Shown: piece after piece, positions 45,318-56,175 of the stretch
Position numbering within the stretch: the first letter of the stretch is position 1
Layout of the letters: every line of letters begins with the position of its first letter
NCBI GenBank assembly: GCA_022376465.1
Contig: JACDTU010000003.1
Span: forward strand, 558,001-622,000
Length of the DNA stretch: 64,000 nt
Reading direction: 5' to 3'
DNA from: Cubamyces lactineus
Taxonomy: Eukaryota > Basidiomycota > Agaricomycetes > Polyporales > Polyporaceae
Translations under genes and position numbers: made by a program
Notes under the pieces: generated by a model
The model's input: only the letters and a program-made list of their open reading frames with translations
What the model was told of the DNA's origin: nothing
Database searches by the model: none

Positions 45318-47943
45318 CTACATCATCTTGCCCATTTCAAGGTCCGGCTGCGGGGAGGGCGCGGCAGGACTGCTGGATGTACGACGACCGAGCCCAGTCA
45401 TCCTGCGCGACAGCTTCTTGAGCGTTTGCTCGGTCCACCTCCGCACTGGGATCTTCCTAAACTGTTGCCGCATATTCGCCGGGACGGAGTGCACGACTTG
45501 CGGCGGAGACCACTCCCCGTTCAGCACGACGAGCGTGACGAGGATCGCGGAGAAGACTGCGACAGCCAAGACCGGTATGCGGGTCGGGATATATGTTTGG
45601 TGGAAGCACACCCATAGGATGGCAGCGGAAAAGGTAAATAGACTAGTGTTGGCAACGTTATTGAGCATGGATTGTCCAGACGGGTAACAAGGGAGGATGG
45701 GCTTACCCCCAGAGGAAGAACGCAGTGGGAATGCTCAGGATGATTGCGAGCCGCTCCGCCTTCCATCGCGTGCCGGCACGTTCGACCAGGTAGCTGAGCT
45801 GTTACAATGGTCGGCTCGCTTGGGTTCGGATGGAGGCCGCGTAAAGTAGACTCACCGCATCATCCGCGTGCAGGTGTGAACTGGGGCGATGCTGTCGCGC
45901 AAGGATGGTACAGGCGATGATATTGCCGATGGTGAGGATCGTCGAGATGTAGCTGACAACCTGGCCGGCGGATCGATACGGAGTCGGCATGCCGTTCTGG
46001 TCTACGCTTTGGATAGCAAGGAAGCCGACGTTGGCAGTGAGAATCACAGCCGACTATAGCACGCGAGGTGGGTGAGCATAACGGTTGCAAGTCAGCGGCG
46101 GAGACATACCGGAGTGATGGACGCGGTCCAATCTTCTTGGATCTCTGAGATGAACTTTCGCCAAGGCTGGTGGTTGATCTTCATATCGAGCCACATCTCG
46201 TCCAGCCGTTTGATGTACAGTGAGGGGGTAAAGAAGAACAGGAAGGAGAGTAGGTTGAACCACCAAGAGTGATCGCACTTCGTGTTCGTATTTCTGTGGA
46301 CGCTCCGGTTCGCATCGAGTCGCGCCCACTTGGTCCCGTGGTAGTGCCGTAGTTGCTCGGCGCCTGGGAGAGCCTACATCGGAACGAATGGCATAAATCC
46401 AGGGTAGGAGAGTACTCACAAAGCAGAGACTTCATACGAGCTGTAGGGTGTTCTCCGGTAAGCACAGTGGTCGAACAAGAAGCCAGTGTGAACTCACCAA
46501 TCTTGACCATATCGTACTCGGAGACGCAATCACCTGCGCTCAGGTCAGCTCTACATCAGCCTTACGCGCGAAAATGCCGCACCTATGATCTCGATGTCAC
46601 CGAATATCTGAACGAAGCGATGGAGGTCGTCTGCATCATATGGTGCATTTGACGTCCGAGAAGTAGCTCGATCTATAGGTATTCCATATACACGTCAGCA
46701 ATATCTCGTGTTAAGCGAAAAGACGATGTCCGACCATGAAGGTGGTAGGTGAGAACCGTTCGAAGCTCAATGAGGCGGTTTTTTGAGAAGATGCGGTTAT
46801 GAGGGAACATTTGCACATGTTGCCTTCGGTCATGCATATTAGCCAGAACGGTGATGCAGGAGCTGACAATCCCTTACCAGTAATAGTTTCCATGAGCGTG
46901 TACTGAAGCGGGTGGTTAGACAGGATACCAATATCCGGATATCGGGCATAGGGCGCACATAGGTGTGCCTCATCGTAGATGGGCATGTTTTCCTCCTCAA
47001 CGAGATAGTCGATCGAGCAATCTACCAGCCAAAGGACTTTCTCCGCGTCGAGGTCACAGATGTAATAACACGCCAACTTCCCGCCGTCGTCTTCCACATA
47101 GATCTCGACCCCGATCTCGATATTCTGCGGAAGGTCGGCCCGGTGCTCACGGAGCTCTTTCTCCAGAATATCTGCGGCCTCCTCTATGTCCTCCAGTTGA
47201 TCAGAGTCATAGAGGTAGCTGTTGGTATAGAAGTTCTGAAGAGCAACCCAGTCGATGGGCGTGCGGAGAACACCAGTGAATGGCCGCTACGCACCTTCCA
47301 GCGAAAGTAGAGCTGTCCCTCGGGGTGGACGTACGATCTCCATCCTCTACCGACGGTTTCTGGGCTGCATACTCATGCTTAGACGCGCATCGATATCAAG
47401 AAGAGGACAGGGAGCTACCGTGGGCGCAATTTGTTTTTCGCTGGTATTGTCTTAATTTCCTCCAAAGCGCTACCGTACACCTCGGACCTATCTGGGGTCA
47501 GGTGGAGCACGATGGGAGATCGGGGGAATCACAACGCACAGATAATGTCGATTCTCATAACGATTCCGTACGAAGAAGCTCACAGGCATCGGGGACAAGT
47601 ATTCAACGCGACGCCTGCTCTTCTGTGCACCGTCTGCGGCACCGGGTTTTTCCAAGCCTTGGTCGGCGACATCTTGACATGGCTCGACGCAGTCCTGCTC
47701 GGGCTCGGCAGATAATGGTATGCCTGGGAGGATTACAGGAGACGTAGCACCTTCCGAGCTGCCCTCTACGAAGGCCGTCGTACTAGAGACGTCCGACGCG
47801 CGAGAAGGGGCCCTAGACCCGGCGGCATGCAGATATCCAGACTGCGGGACCTTAAGGACAGGTGTGGCCTGTGTGCTTGTCGCCCCGGTGAGTAGGATAG
47901 ACGTAGAGGGATATAATGACGGATTCTGTGCTATATTCTCCAT
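45318..47943 (-). CDS. WW-like multi-pass membrane protein, family member C
   Basis: Third family member. It starts at 47943 (MENIAQNPSLYPSTSILLTG) with a Ser/Ala/Pro-rich N-terminal linker of about 140 residues, shorter than in B. The first WW-like half is GRGWRSYVHPEGQLYFRWK; a helical part follows (SYLYDSDQLEDIEEAADILE, KELREHRADLPQNIEIGVEI) and then the second half (LACYYICDLDAEKVLWLVDC). The C-terminal part has hydrophobic segments like those of B: LTANVGFLAIQSVDQNGMPT, GQVVSYISTILTIGNIIACT with ILARQHRPSSHLHADDAVSL, and LFTFSAAILWVCFHQTYIPT with IPVLAVAVFSAILVTLVVLN, ending in a basic tail (RKIPVRRWTEQTLKKLSRRM) and LEMGKMM. About nine introns with some unsure sites. The NVGFLAI and ARQHRPSS motifs match NVAFLAI and IRQHRVKS of B, proving kinship. 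Function unknown. Confidence 0.8.
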
Positions 47944-49178
47944 GATGGAGGTGCGTTGAGGGGTCAGGGTCAGTGGTGGAAGGAAGAAGAGAGGGTATGC
48001 TTACGAGGAGCTAACAGGGTATGACCCCCGAGTATGTACAGCCCTGTACACGAGGCACAAGTGCGTCTTCCTTTGGACGCCTGAGTACGCCCATATTCCC
48101 ATGAATGTCTGATCAGCGCTTAGCGTCCCGTTACGTTGGAAATTACTGTGCCTACTAGATGAGCACGGCATAAATTTGAGAGATATAGTCACGGCGAGGG
48201 AGAAAACATACCATCTTGTCAAGTGTTGATCACCTGCGACACAGAGAGCGAGTCGGTGGATAATGCTGTTTGCTGAACGCAGAACGTGGTTTGGAAGGCG
48301 TGAGAAGAGCAGCGCTTTGCCATCGCCGATATAAACACCTAATCAGTGAGAGACGTCGACTCGGAGAAAGGATCGATTAGCAATTGACGGATCTAGTATC
48401 CGCGCCTCTCTTGAAAATCACCCTTCGTGCTAATGGTTTGATGTTGGCGATGAGCTTGCACAGCCTGCTTGCTAGAGCTCGGCGCTCGACACTTCTGCGA
48501 GACCGAGAGTGACATAATGATCTTTCGCAGAGGGCATAGGCCACATAGCACTATGCACAGGTTTCAAGCTAGAACACGCAGGGGACGTCATCCTGTACCT
48601 CGCAAAGACTCGGCGAAGATACAACTGTATGCCAATCTCATGTCGCACTGTGTCATACTTACGTTCGTAAATTGTGCACCTACGCTGCATCCAAAATGAT
48701 TATAACCATCCAGATCAAAAGGCCGACTTTTCTGTCAAGAAATTGGCTCCAGAGGCAAGCCATAGCTGGCAGTATCTGGATATCTAGATCTGGGCGGTTC
48801 TCAGATCGTTTGCTAGTGATATGTGATATAGATAGCGGATGCCTATCCTCGAGGAAGACATGTCAACAGTATGAAGTGTCAAGTTGGAGACGTGTATCAC
48901 TAACTCTTGTCGTCGCCGTCGGGCGGAGCGGTAACAGCAGCGTAGACGTCCCGCGTCTGTCCGGCGTTCAAGATATCACGGTGCCGTTAGTTCGACGTCA
49001 GGACGATCGGTGACTTCATATCAGGCGGTAGAATGCAAGCCAAGATGTTCACGTCCGGGGAATAAAGAACAGTCAATTTTCAGCGATACAGGTGTGCGAT
49101 AACGTCCAAGAGTCTCCACAGCTCTCAGTCGCCTATCCAGACTCCAAAAACGCGAGTATATCCCAGAGCTCAGATCAA
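47944..49178. other. Intergenic
   Basis: About 1.2 kb between the start of membrane protein C and the 3' end of coatomer alpha. No supported gene or RNA. Confidence 0.5.
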
Positions 49179-52100
49179 CTATGACCGAGGTGCAGGCAGG
49201 CCAGCAGAAGACGCCCCAATCTCCGTCAGCCCCGTGAGCGGATCGAGCTGGCCCTTGTATTGTGGGAGGTACGCCGCGTCCGTGTATGGGCAACGCACAG
49301 CAGGAGAGCCCTTGTAGATCGGAGTGTAGCTCGCAGCGCAGACCTCGAACTCGGTGAACTCGTCGTTGTCGATTTCGACCGCGTTCCGAGGGTTGCGGTC
49401 GCCAGCAGCGATACGTTGCCGAGCCTAGAATTAAATTGCATTAAGTCATATCTAGAAGACACAGCTAGTCATACACACCTGCGCCACGATTTTAGGGTCG
49501 GGGTTGAGGTCGAGCAACCGCCGCGCGAACTTGGCCGCAGTTGCGTGGTTGTTGGCCTTCGCGAACACACCGATGGCGCTGCGCAAGGCGATCTGCAGAT
49601 GTGCGGGCTGCAATCTGCAATGGGTGAAGTACGCTGCAAGCTCCAGGCTCCGGCGGACGTTGTCCGGGTTCTCCTGCGCAACTCTGCGGCGTTCAAGCTC
49701 TAGGGAAACGCCCAGGAGATATTCGCGAGACAAGGTGACCAGGTCACGCCACTACAGCAACGTAATCAGTCGATCGAATCGACTATGCATGCCGTGCCGT
49801 ACGTACCTCCTTCGCCTCGTTATCCGAGGAAATCGGGACCAAGAGCAAAGAGCGGAGCACCGAACGGAACACTGTCTGTGCTTCTGGGAGTTTGTTACCC
49901 GACACCGCACGGAAGCCCTCGGAGAGTTCTGCACGGAGGGATGGAAGTGTGCGCACGGCTACAGGGAGAACGCGGCTTGGCGCCGAGTCCTCGGGGTTGC
50001 GGCGCAGATGCAACTGAAGGGGAGGAAGGGAAGCCATGGGAGAGAGGTATACGTGCGAGGAGCGATAAATAGAGAGGAAGACGGGCTTGAGATGTGAAAA
50101 GTTGACAACTCCGAATTGGCGATGTAGGAGCTATACGAGGGCCTTGTCAGCCGTCACCTTAGAACTGGGGACAAAAATACTGACCTGCATTGCCGTGTCG
50201 AAGGAGCCTGCGGCGACGTGGTCTGCAGCGAATGGCGAGTTGCGTGTCCAAAGCTCCGTCTCGCTGACACCAGGGGTAGCGCCAGCGCCCAGCTCGGGCT
50301 CCTCCTCGATGACCTCTTCTTCCTTCTCTTCTTCAGCTGCGTCCTCCGCGTCCGCATCGAGGTCCCACGCGCCCTCCTCAGCAGGAATGTCCTCACCTGC
50401 CTCTTCCTCTTTCGCCCAGTCGTCCAATGCAGCAGAAGCCGCACCAGCGCCATCCGCACCATTGAGGTACGGGACGTCGGCACCACCCTCAAGGTTACCG
50501 TTTGCAAGAGCACGGTCGAAGAAGCTCTCGCCCGTGGTCAAAGAAGGCCAGTTGAAGTTGGCGGTCGGCGTGACCACAGGAGGTGGCTTCAAAGAGGACT
50601 GGCCGAACGAGGGAACGTCGTCGACATCCGCCTCAGTAAGCCCTGCAGCTTCCAATATTTCAAGCGCGACATCGTCCAGCCCGTTGGTCTTCGCAGTGAG
50701 GTAGGCGAGAGAGTCTGGAACAACGGTCAGATACAGCGGTCGAACATAGACACTGCCACGCGAACGTACACATTCCGACGTCCTTCAGCACAGCGATGCG
50801 ACCGTGGACATCGCCTGCATACAATGCATTGTGGAATCGGGACATCGGGTCACCGCGAGCGTCGGCGATCTTCTGCATCTTGGTGAGCTTCTCGGTGCTG
50901 CCGGTCGCCAAGTATAGGAACGAGAGACGATCGAAGTTCTTCGTACGCTGGTAAGCTTTCTCTACGATCTATGAGAGCGTGTTAGACGGCAGGCCCCGGC
51001 CACTACGTGCACAACGTGTGCTAGTCTACCTTGTGGTTGCCTTGCTTCAGAGCCTGCTGCGCAAGGCGCTCCCAGCAGTCCGGCCGATCGATAGCCTGGG
51101 CTGTCTCTAGCGCAACATCCAAGTTGCCGCATTCGATCGCGAGATCAAACCGAGTGTTCTTGTCTTGAACGAAATGTAATGCGATCTACCAAGCCCTCAC
51201 CGGTTAGGCATTAAACGAACACTACCACTCCGGAAACCTACCTCTGGGAAGCCCTTCTGCTGGAGATATGCGATGATACTCTGCCCCAGAAGGTTGGAGG
51301 TGCGAATGATGTACAACATTTCCTCGTGATTGTTCCGCAGGAGCGCAAGCTTGAAGCGATACTCCGTAGGGTCAATGGTAATTGTGCGCGGCCGCGCAGA
51401 GCGATCGAGGCAGTGAACTGTCTTGCCCTTGACGCGTGTCAAGTAGACCGGGTTGTCCAGAGTGCAAATAACGCCGTGGTCTCTGTGTCGCTATACATCA
51501 ACAAACTTATGCATCGAGAGAGGTGCCCAAATTACCCTTGCGCAAGACAGTACTTGATGTGATTCAAGGTTGAGTATACAAACACGCCCGAATCATCCCA
51601 TGCACCTGACTTGATCCGGATTGTCTCATGAATAAGCGTATGCTGAGAGAAGTTCTTGTTCGCAATTGTGATCGCTATATTGGATATCAGTATGATGAGT
51701 AACATGCAAGCTGGATATGACACCGACTGTGCTTGCTCAAGAGCGCGACCAAAGAGCCATCGGCACTCCAGATGACATACTTGACAGGGGGAGTGGTGAT
51801 TTCGGCCAACGTCTTCTGTTGCTGAATGTCATACAGAATGACTGAAGAGGGAGAGCTCAAGATCAAGCTTGCTGTGCCGCCATAGAAGATCTCATTCGTT
51901 TGAACAGGAGGTTTGATGCTCTTCACGACCGAGTTTGATAGGTCTCGGACCTCGATGAGCTGTTTTTTTATATGCACCCTCAATATATGCGTGAGATAGT
52001 ATAGGAACACATTACACACCTGGGACGTCTTGTTCAAGACCGCGAACCTGTTCCTAGCCACGAAGATAGCTGCTTGGCCACTTCCACGCTTGCCGTCCGT

Positions 52101-53580
52101 CGATGAATCCTTGACCTCACCGATCGCATCCTTCGGCAGAGCCGATAGCTCGTACAAGCCGTTGTCCGAAGAGATAGTCAGAAGGACAGCCCGCTCTGCC
52201 GGATTAAAGCTGAGGGTACGAGGGGGCACGTAGGGGCTCCCGAACTTGCGCACACTCAGGAGACCGACGTCTGCGCCAGTGTTGATGTCGTATGAGCGCA
52301 CGTACTTGTCCCGCACGTAGTAGACAGTGTCTCCATGCATAGCAAACGCAGGACGCTCGCGTTCAAGCTTGAAGACAATCAGCCCATTGTCGTGCCCTAT
52401 ACTCGATGAGTAAAAGCAAGCAGATATATGCACTGCAATACGCACCAGCGGCGAATAGGTTGAGCTCAGGATGCGCCGCAAGGACCCAGAAACGGTCATG
52501 CTCGCGCCGGAACGTCTGCACCGCTGACCTCTTAGTGAGGTCCCATACGCGCACAGTCTTATCCTCGCCGCAAGACACAATCAACTCGTGCTTGGGGTGG
52601 AAAAGCGCTGTAGAGACGTTGTTGAAGTGCCCCCGACACGCGTCCACCTCCCACGCCTTCGTCTCGCTCATCCTCCAGATCTTGATTTGACGATCGTCCG
52701 CGGCAGAGACAATAAGAGGGAGTGTTGGGTGGAAAGCGGCCCAGTTGACGCCACGGTCGTGCCCCTCAAGCACATACTTGACCGTAGAGAAGTTGTCAAA
52801 GGAGTCGAAAGTGCCTGGCGCTGAATTGGGCGTGTTCTTGCGCAAACCGGAGATGTCCCAAACGCGTACAGTCTGATCTTGCGACGCGGATACGATGAGA
52901 TCTTCCTTGGGGTGGAATTGGGCGGACATAACGTAATGAGAGTGGCCTGTCAGGATGGCAATGCAGTTGCGCGAGGTGCTATTCCAGATACGAATGGTCT
53001 GGTCGTCAGAGGCGGAGAGCTAGGTGACGTATATACCTTCAGGCCATAGTAAACGCGAGCAGTTTGGGGATACACGTACGATCCAAGGCATCTCATGATG
53101 GAACTGTACCGTCCGGACGTAGTCCAGATGGCCATGCAGCGTGAAGAGGCAACGTCGGTTCGTAGGTCGGATATCTATAGCAGATGAGGATAGAAATAGG
53201 GAAGCAAGAGTCTACTCACGCACCCCATACTTTGATCTTGTAGTCATCCCCACCCGTCACGAGCAGAGCTCGGCTGGGATGAATCGCAACTCCGCGCACA
53301 GGACCTGTGTCATACCGTTGTGAGCATATAATGCTGACTGCTGAGTGCGTTCCACGCACCTTCGTGTTCTTCGAATCTATCCACCAGCACACCCATCCTG
53401 TAGTTCCATAGCTGAACGCTCCCGTTGTGTAATGAAGCGGCGAGCAAAGGCTGAGTCGGGTGGAACGCGAGTCCTGGAAAGCAGCAATCAGCATTACGCA
53501 CATATGGGACGTGCCGACCGCTTGCCCAGACCTTTGACTCGGTTGCTTTTGGACTCGAACTTCGTTAGCATGACCGACAT
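49179..53580 (-). CDS. COP1: Coatomer subunit alpha (COPI)
   Basis: Large subunit of the COPI coat, which drives Golgi-to-ER retrograde and intra-Golgi transport. Many exons. N-terminal WD40 propeller: [138 protein letters not shown] second propeller and helical solenoid follow ([60 protein letters not shown]). An acidic linker ([20 protein letters not shown]) precedes the conserved C-terminal domain ([37 protein letters not shown]) with TAG at 49179. All parts are in the expected order, so the gene looks intact at about 1,200 residues. The start at 53580 gives MSVMLTKFE; the inner Met three codons later is the usual coatomer start. Confidence 0.96.
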
Positions 53581-53969
53581 GTTGCCTACGAACCCTGCGG
53601 CCAACGACGCGTTCGAGGAGGAAGAGGAAAGAGACAAGCTATGGCTGTCGGCTAACGGCTACGTGGAACTCGATGCTCGTGACAACCGCGGTACTTGATA
53701 GGCTGTCGTAATTAATGAAACAACTTATGCTATGTAGTCTTCTAACCTATCTATTACCTCATTCATAACCATTTGATATGATCACGTACTGTCACTGTAC
53801 TGACTGAATAAACCCCGCACCAAATTCTTCATCGTTGTCTACGACCACGACGACTAGTATCTAGTATCTGCGACGCTGTCTGTCGACTCGCTCGAAACTT
53901 TATGGACTCAAGGGTTGCCCACAATTGAGAAGAAGAGACAGCTTTGTAGTTGGAGACGTTGCTTTGCGC
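53581..53969. promoter_or_regulatory. Shared upstream region of coatomer alpha and XPG-like nuclease
   Basis: 389 nt between start codons of genes transcribed in opposite directions. It presumably contains both promoters; no clear TATA box. Confidence 0.5.
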
Positions 53970-55873
53970 ATGGGGGTGCTCGGCCTCACCCCATTCATAC
54001 AGAAAACCTGGTGAGCAGGAAGCCCGCCACACAGCCAAAGACCAAGCTCATAAGACCTCACCCAGCCCCGAAGTTGTTCGAATCCTCCCTGATAGACTCA
54101 GATCATTGCACGGGAAGAAGATTATAATGTGAGTTGCTTACCGTCTTGGTGTCCTCTCCATCTCATCGTATCGCAGAGATGGTACACTCATCACGCAGAG
54201 GTTCCACTTCGCCCCTATTCCTCATCCTCATAGACATGTCCTATGTTGGTATCGCCTGGCGCGCCACCTACAATCCTCCGATGTTCAGGCGGTATGTGTC
54301 TTCGACGGAAGACAGCGTAGTGCTGCTAAGGAACGAGAGGTATGTCCCATCTGTGAAGACTCTTGACATTCATTAGAGCAGTGTTAGGTAGAAAGAAGGC
54401 GGAGAGATCGTATGCTCACCGCTGCGCGAGGCGTGTTCGAAGACGATCGGTTGTCCAGACTCCGCAAATTGACGAAGTCATTGCAATCAGTACAGAACCA
54501 CCGAGGGACTCGAGACGCTGATTATGGCCTCATATCCCTCAAAGATGCTATGACGAGGGGGAAAGTGGAAACGGAGAGCACCGTTCCTCCCATTCAGATT
54601 CCCGCTACCGCAATGGAGACGAAAGAACAAGAAGTAAAGCGAGTTCTGAGCGACAGCTTGCTAGATCGTCAGCCCCTCCGGATTACTAAAGGTTTGCTTT
54701 ACACACAATGCCTGCTCTTGCAGAATTGGGTCATAAACATAGATAACGACCGTCCGCCCTCAGATACTGCATCCCAGGACGTCATTCCTTCACCACCATC
54801 GGATGACGTAGAGAAGCTGCTGTGTACCGGCGATGTGCATAAGCTGCCTCGATCTGGACGTCTATCAGTACCCAAGAAAGTCGCCGAAGACATATCTCGC
54901 CTCTACGTGGAATACCAGCAGAGCATCCCACAGATGATATCGCTAGTCGAGGCTTCCACGAGCGCGGTCACCCCTATCAGTACGAGCTTGACTCCGGAAG
55001 AAGTCGAGGAGGCCCGTGTGGACTACGCGCTCTCAAAAAGCCAACATGGACTTGTCGTCGAGGAAGGCAAGTTTTGGGAGCAGCTCACCAACTCTGAGAC
55101 GCTGGAGGACTCTATTACATCGCTTGCGGAATCGCTGGAGGCAAAGAGCGAAGTTCTCTCAGAGTCTTATGCTCGCCGTACGCATGCTCCAACTTCGGCG
55201 ACATACGAGGAAAGCCGGGAGATCCTGCGTGCAATGGGCATCCCTTGCATCGAGCCGTCCGGGCCTTATGAAGCGGAGGCACTCGCGGCGTCCATCGTAC
55301 TTAACGGCTACGCGGATTACGTAGCCAGCGAAGACACAGTACGCCATATCCTCCTACAGGATGTCCAATCCTGACTAATTTGCTGGTGCACAGGACGTAC
55401 TCGTCTACGACGCGCCGCTTGTTCGCAACCTAGCTAGCAGCACTGCTCCTCTCGTGGTCATCTCCGGGGCCGACGTCCGGGCCGTCCTACAGCTGGACCG
55501 CAATCGCTTCATCGACTTTGCACTGCTGCTGGGCACGGACTTTTCTCAGCGCATCAAGAACGTTGGGCCCACCCGGGCACTGAAGTTCATCCGCGAGCAT
55601 GGTTCTATCGAGCGCGTCCTCGAGCATGAGCCGCAGTACCCTCCGCGCATGCCTCCCGCGGAATACTTGGAGCAGGTGGAGCTAGCGCGCAACGTGTTTC
55701 AGACACTGCCTCCTATACCGGACCCTTCGCTCCTTCAGCAAGGCGAGGTCGACGAGGCAGCTGTGTGGGCACTCGTGGACAAGTACAACCTCCATCGGTA
55801 TATCACAGAGGACTGGGACTACTCGCAGTCCCTTTCCGGGAATTACTTCGCCGACAACCCGAATGCGTTATGA
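53970..55873 (+). CDS. XPG/FEN1-like structure-specific nuclease
   Basis: PIN-fold 5' nuclease of the XPG/FEN1/EXO1 superfamily. Five exons (53970..54010, 54066..54128, 54177..54339, 54388..55338, 55394..55873) give 565 residues. The N domain is MGVLGLTPFIQKTCPEVVRI, then GKKIIIDGTLITQRFHFAPI with the first metal-binding Asp, and AVCVFDGRQRSAAKEREVER with the second. A spacer of about 230 residues follows, then the I domain: YEESREILRAMGIPCIEPSG, PYEAEALAASIVLNGYADYV, ASEDT joined across the last intron to DVLVYDAPL, LLGTDF and the H3TH DNA-binding loop VGPTRALKFIREHGSIERVL. All expected acidic residues are present. The long spacer and lack of a PCNA-box C-terminus set it apart from FEN1 itself. 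Probable role in DNA repair or replication, nuclear or mitochondrial. Confidence 0.9.
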
Positions 55874-56175
55874 CTTGACGGTCTGGACGCCCTCAGCGCA
55901 CCTCTTTATACATATTCATAGATATCAGCAATGTCGTGTACAACACATACGATACGATGTAATGGTTTGATCTTCGCGTCGGAACGTGGGCATGTCGGGA
56001 ACAGGCGTGAAAACTATGGAGGGTCGTACAGCAAGATAATAATACTTCACATGCGTCAGCTAGCAACACACAACAGAATAATGCAACAGATGACAAGATT
56101 ACGGAGCGTCTGAATGCTTGGGCAATGGGACAAGAAAAGATGAGTCTGCGGATCGGGGACACACGACGTAATGGG
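55874..56175. other. Convergent 3' intergenic region
   Basis: About 300 nt between the stop of the XPG-like gene and that of the LIM gene; the two transcripts probably overlap or end close together. No further feature. Confidence 0.5.

Noticed and set aside
49504..50097. 197-codon plus-strand open frame
   Set aside because: Antisense to the conserved C-terminal domain of coatomer alpha.
50087..50704. 205-codon Ser/Ala-rich plus-strand open frame
   Set aside because: Antisense to the acidic linker of coatomer alpha.
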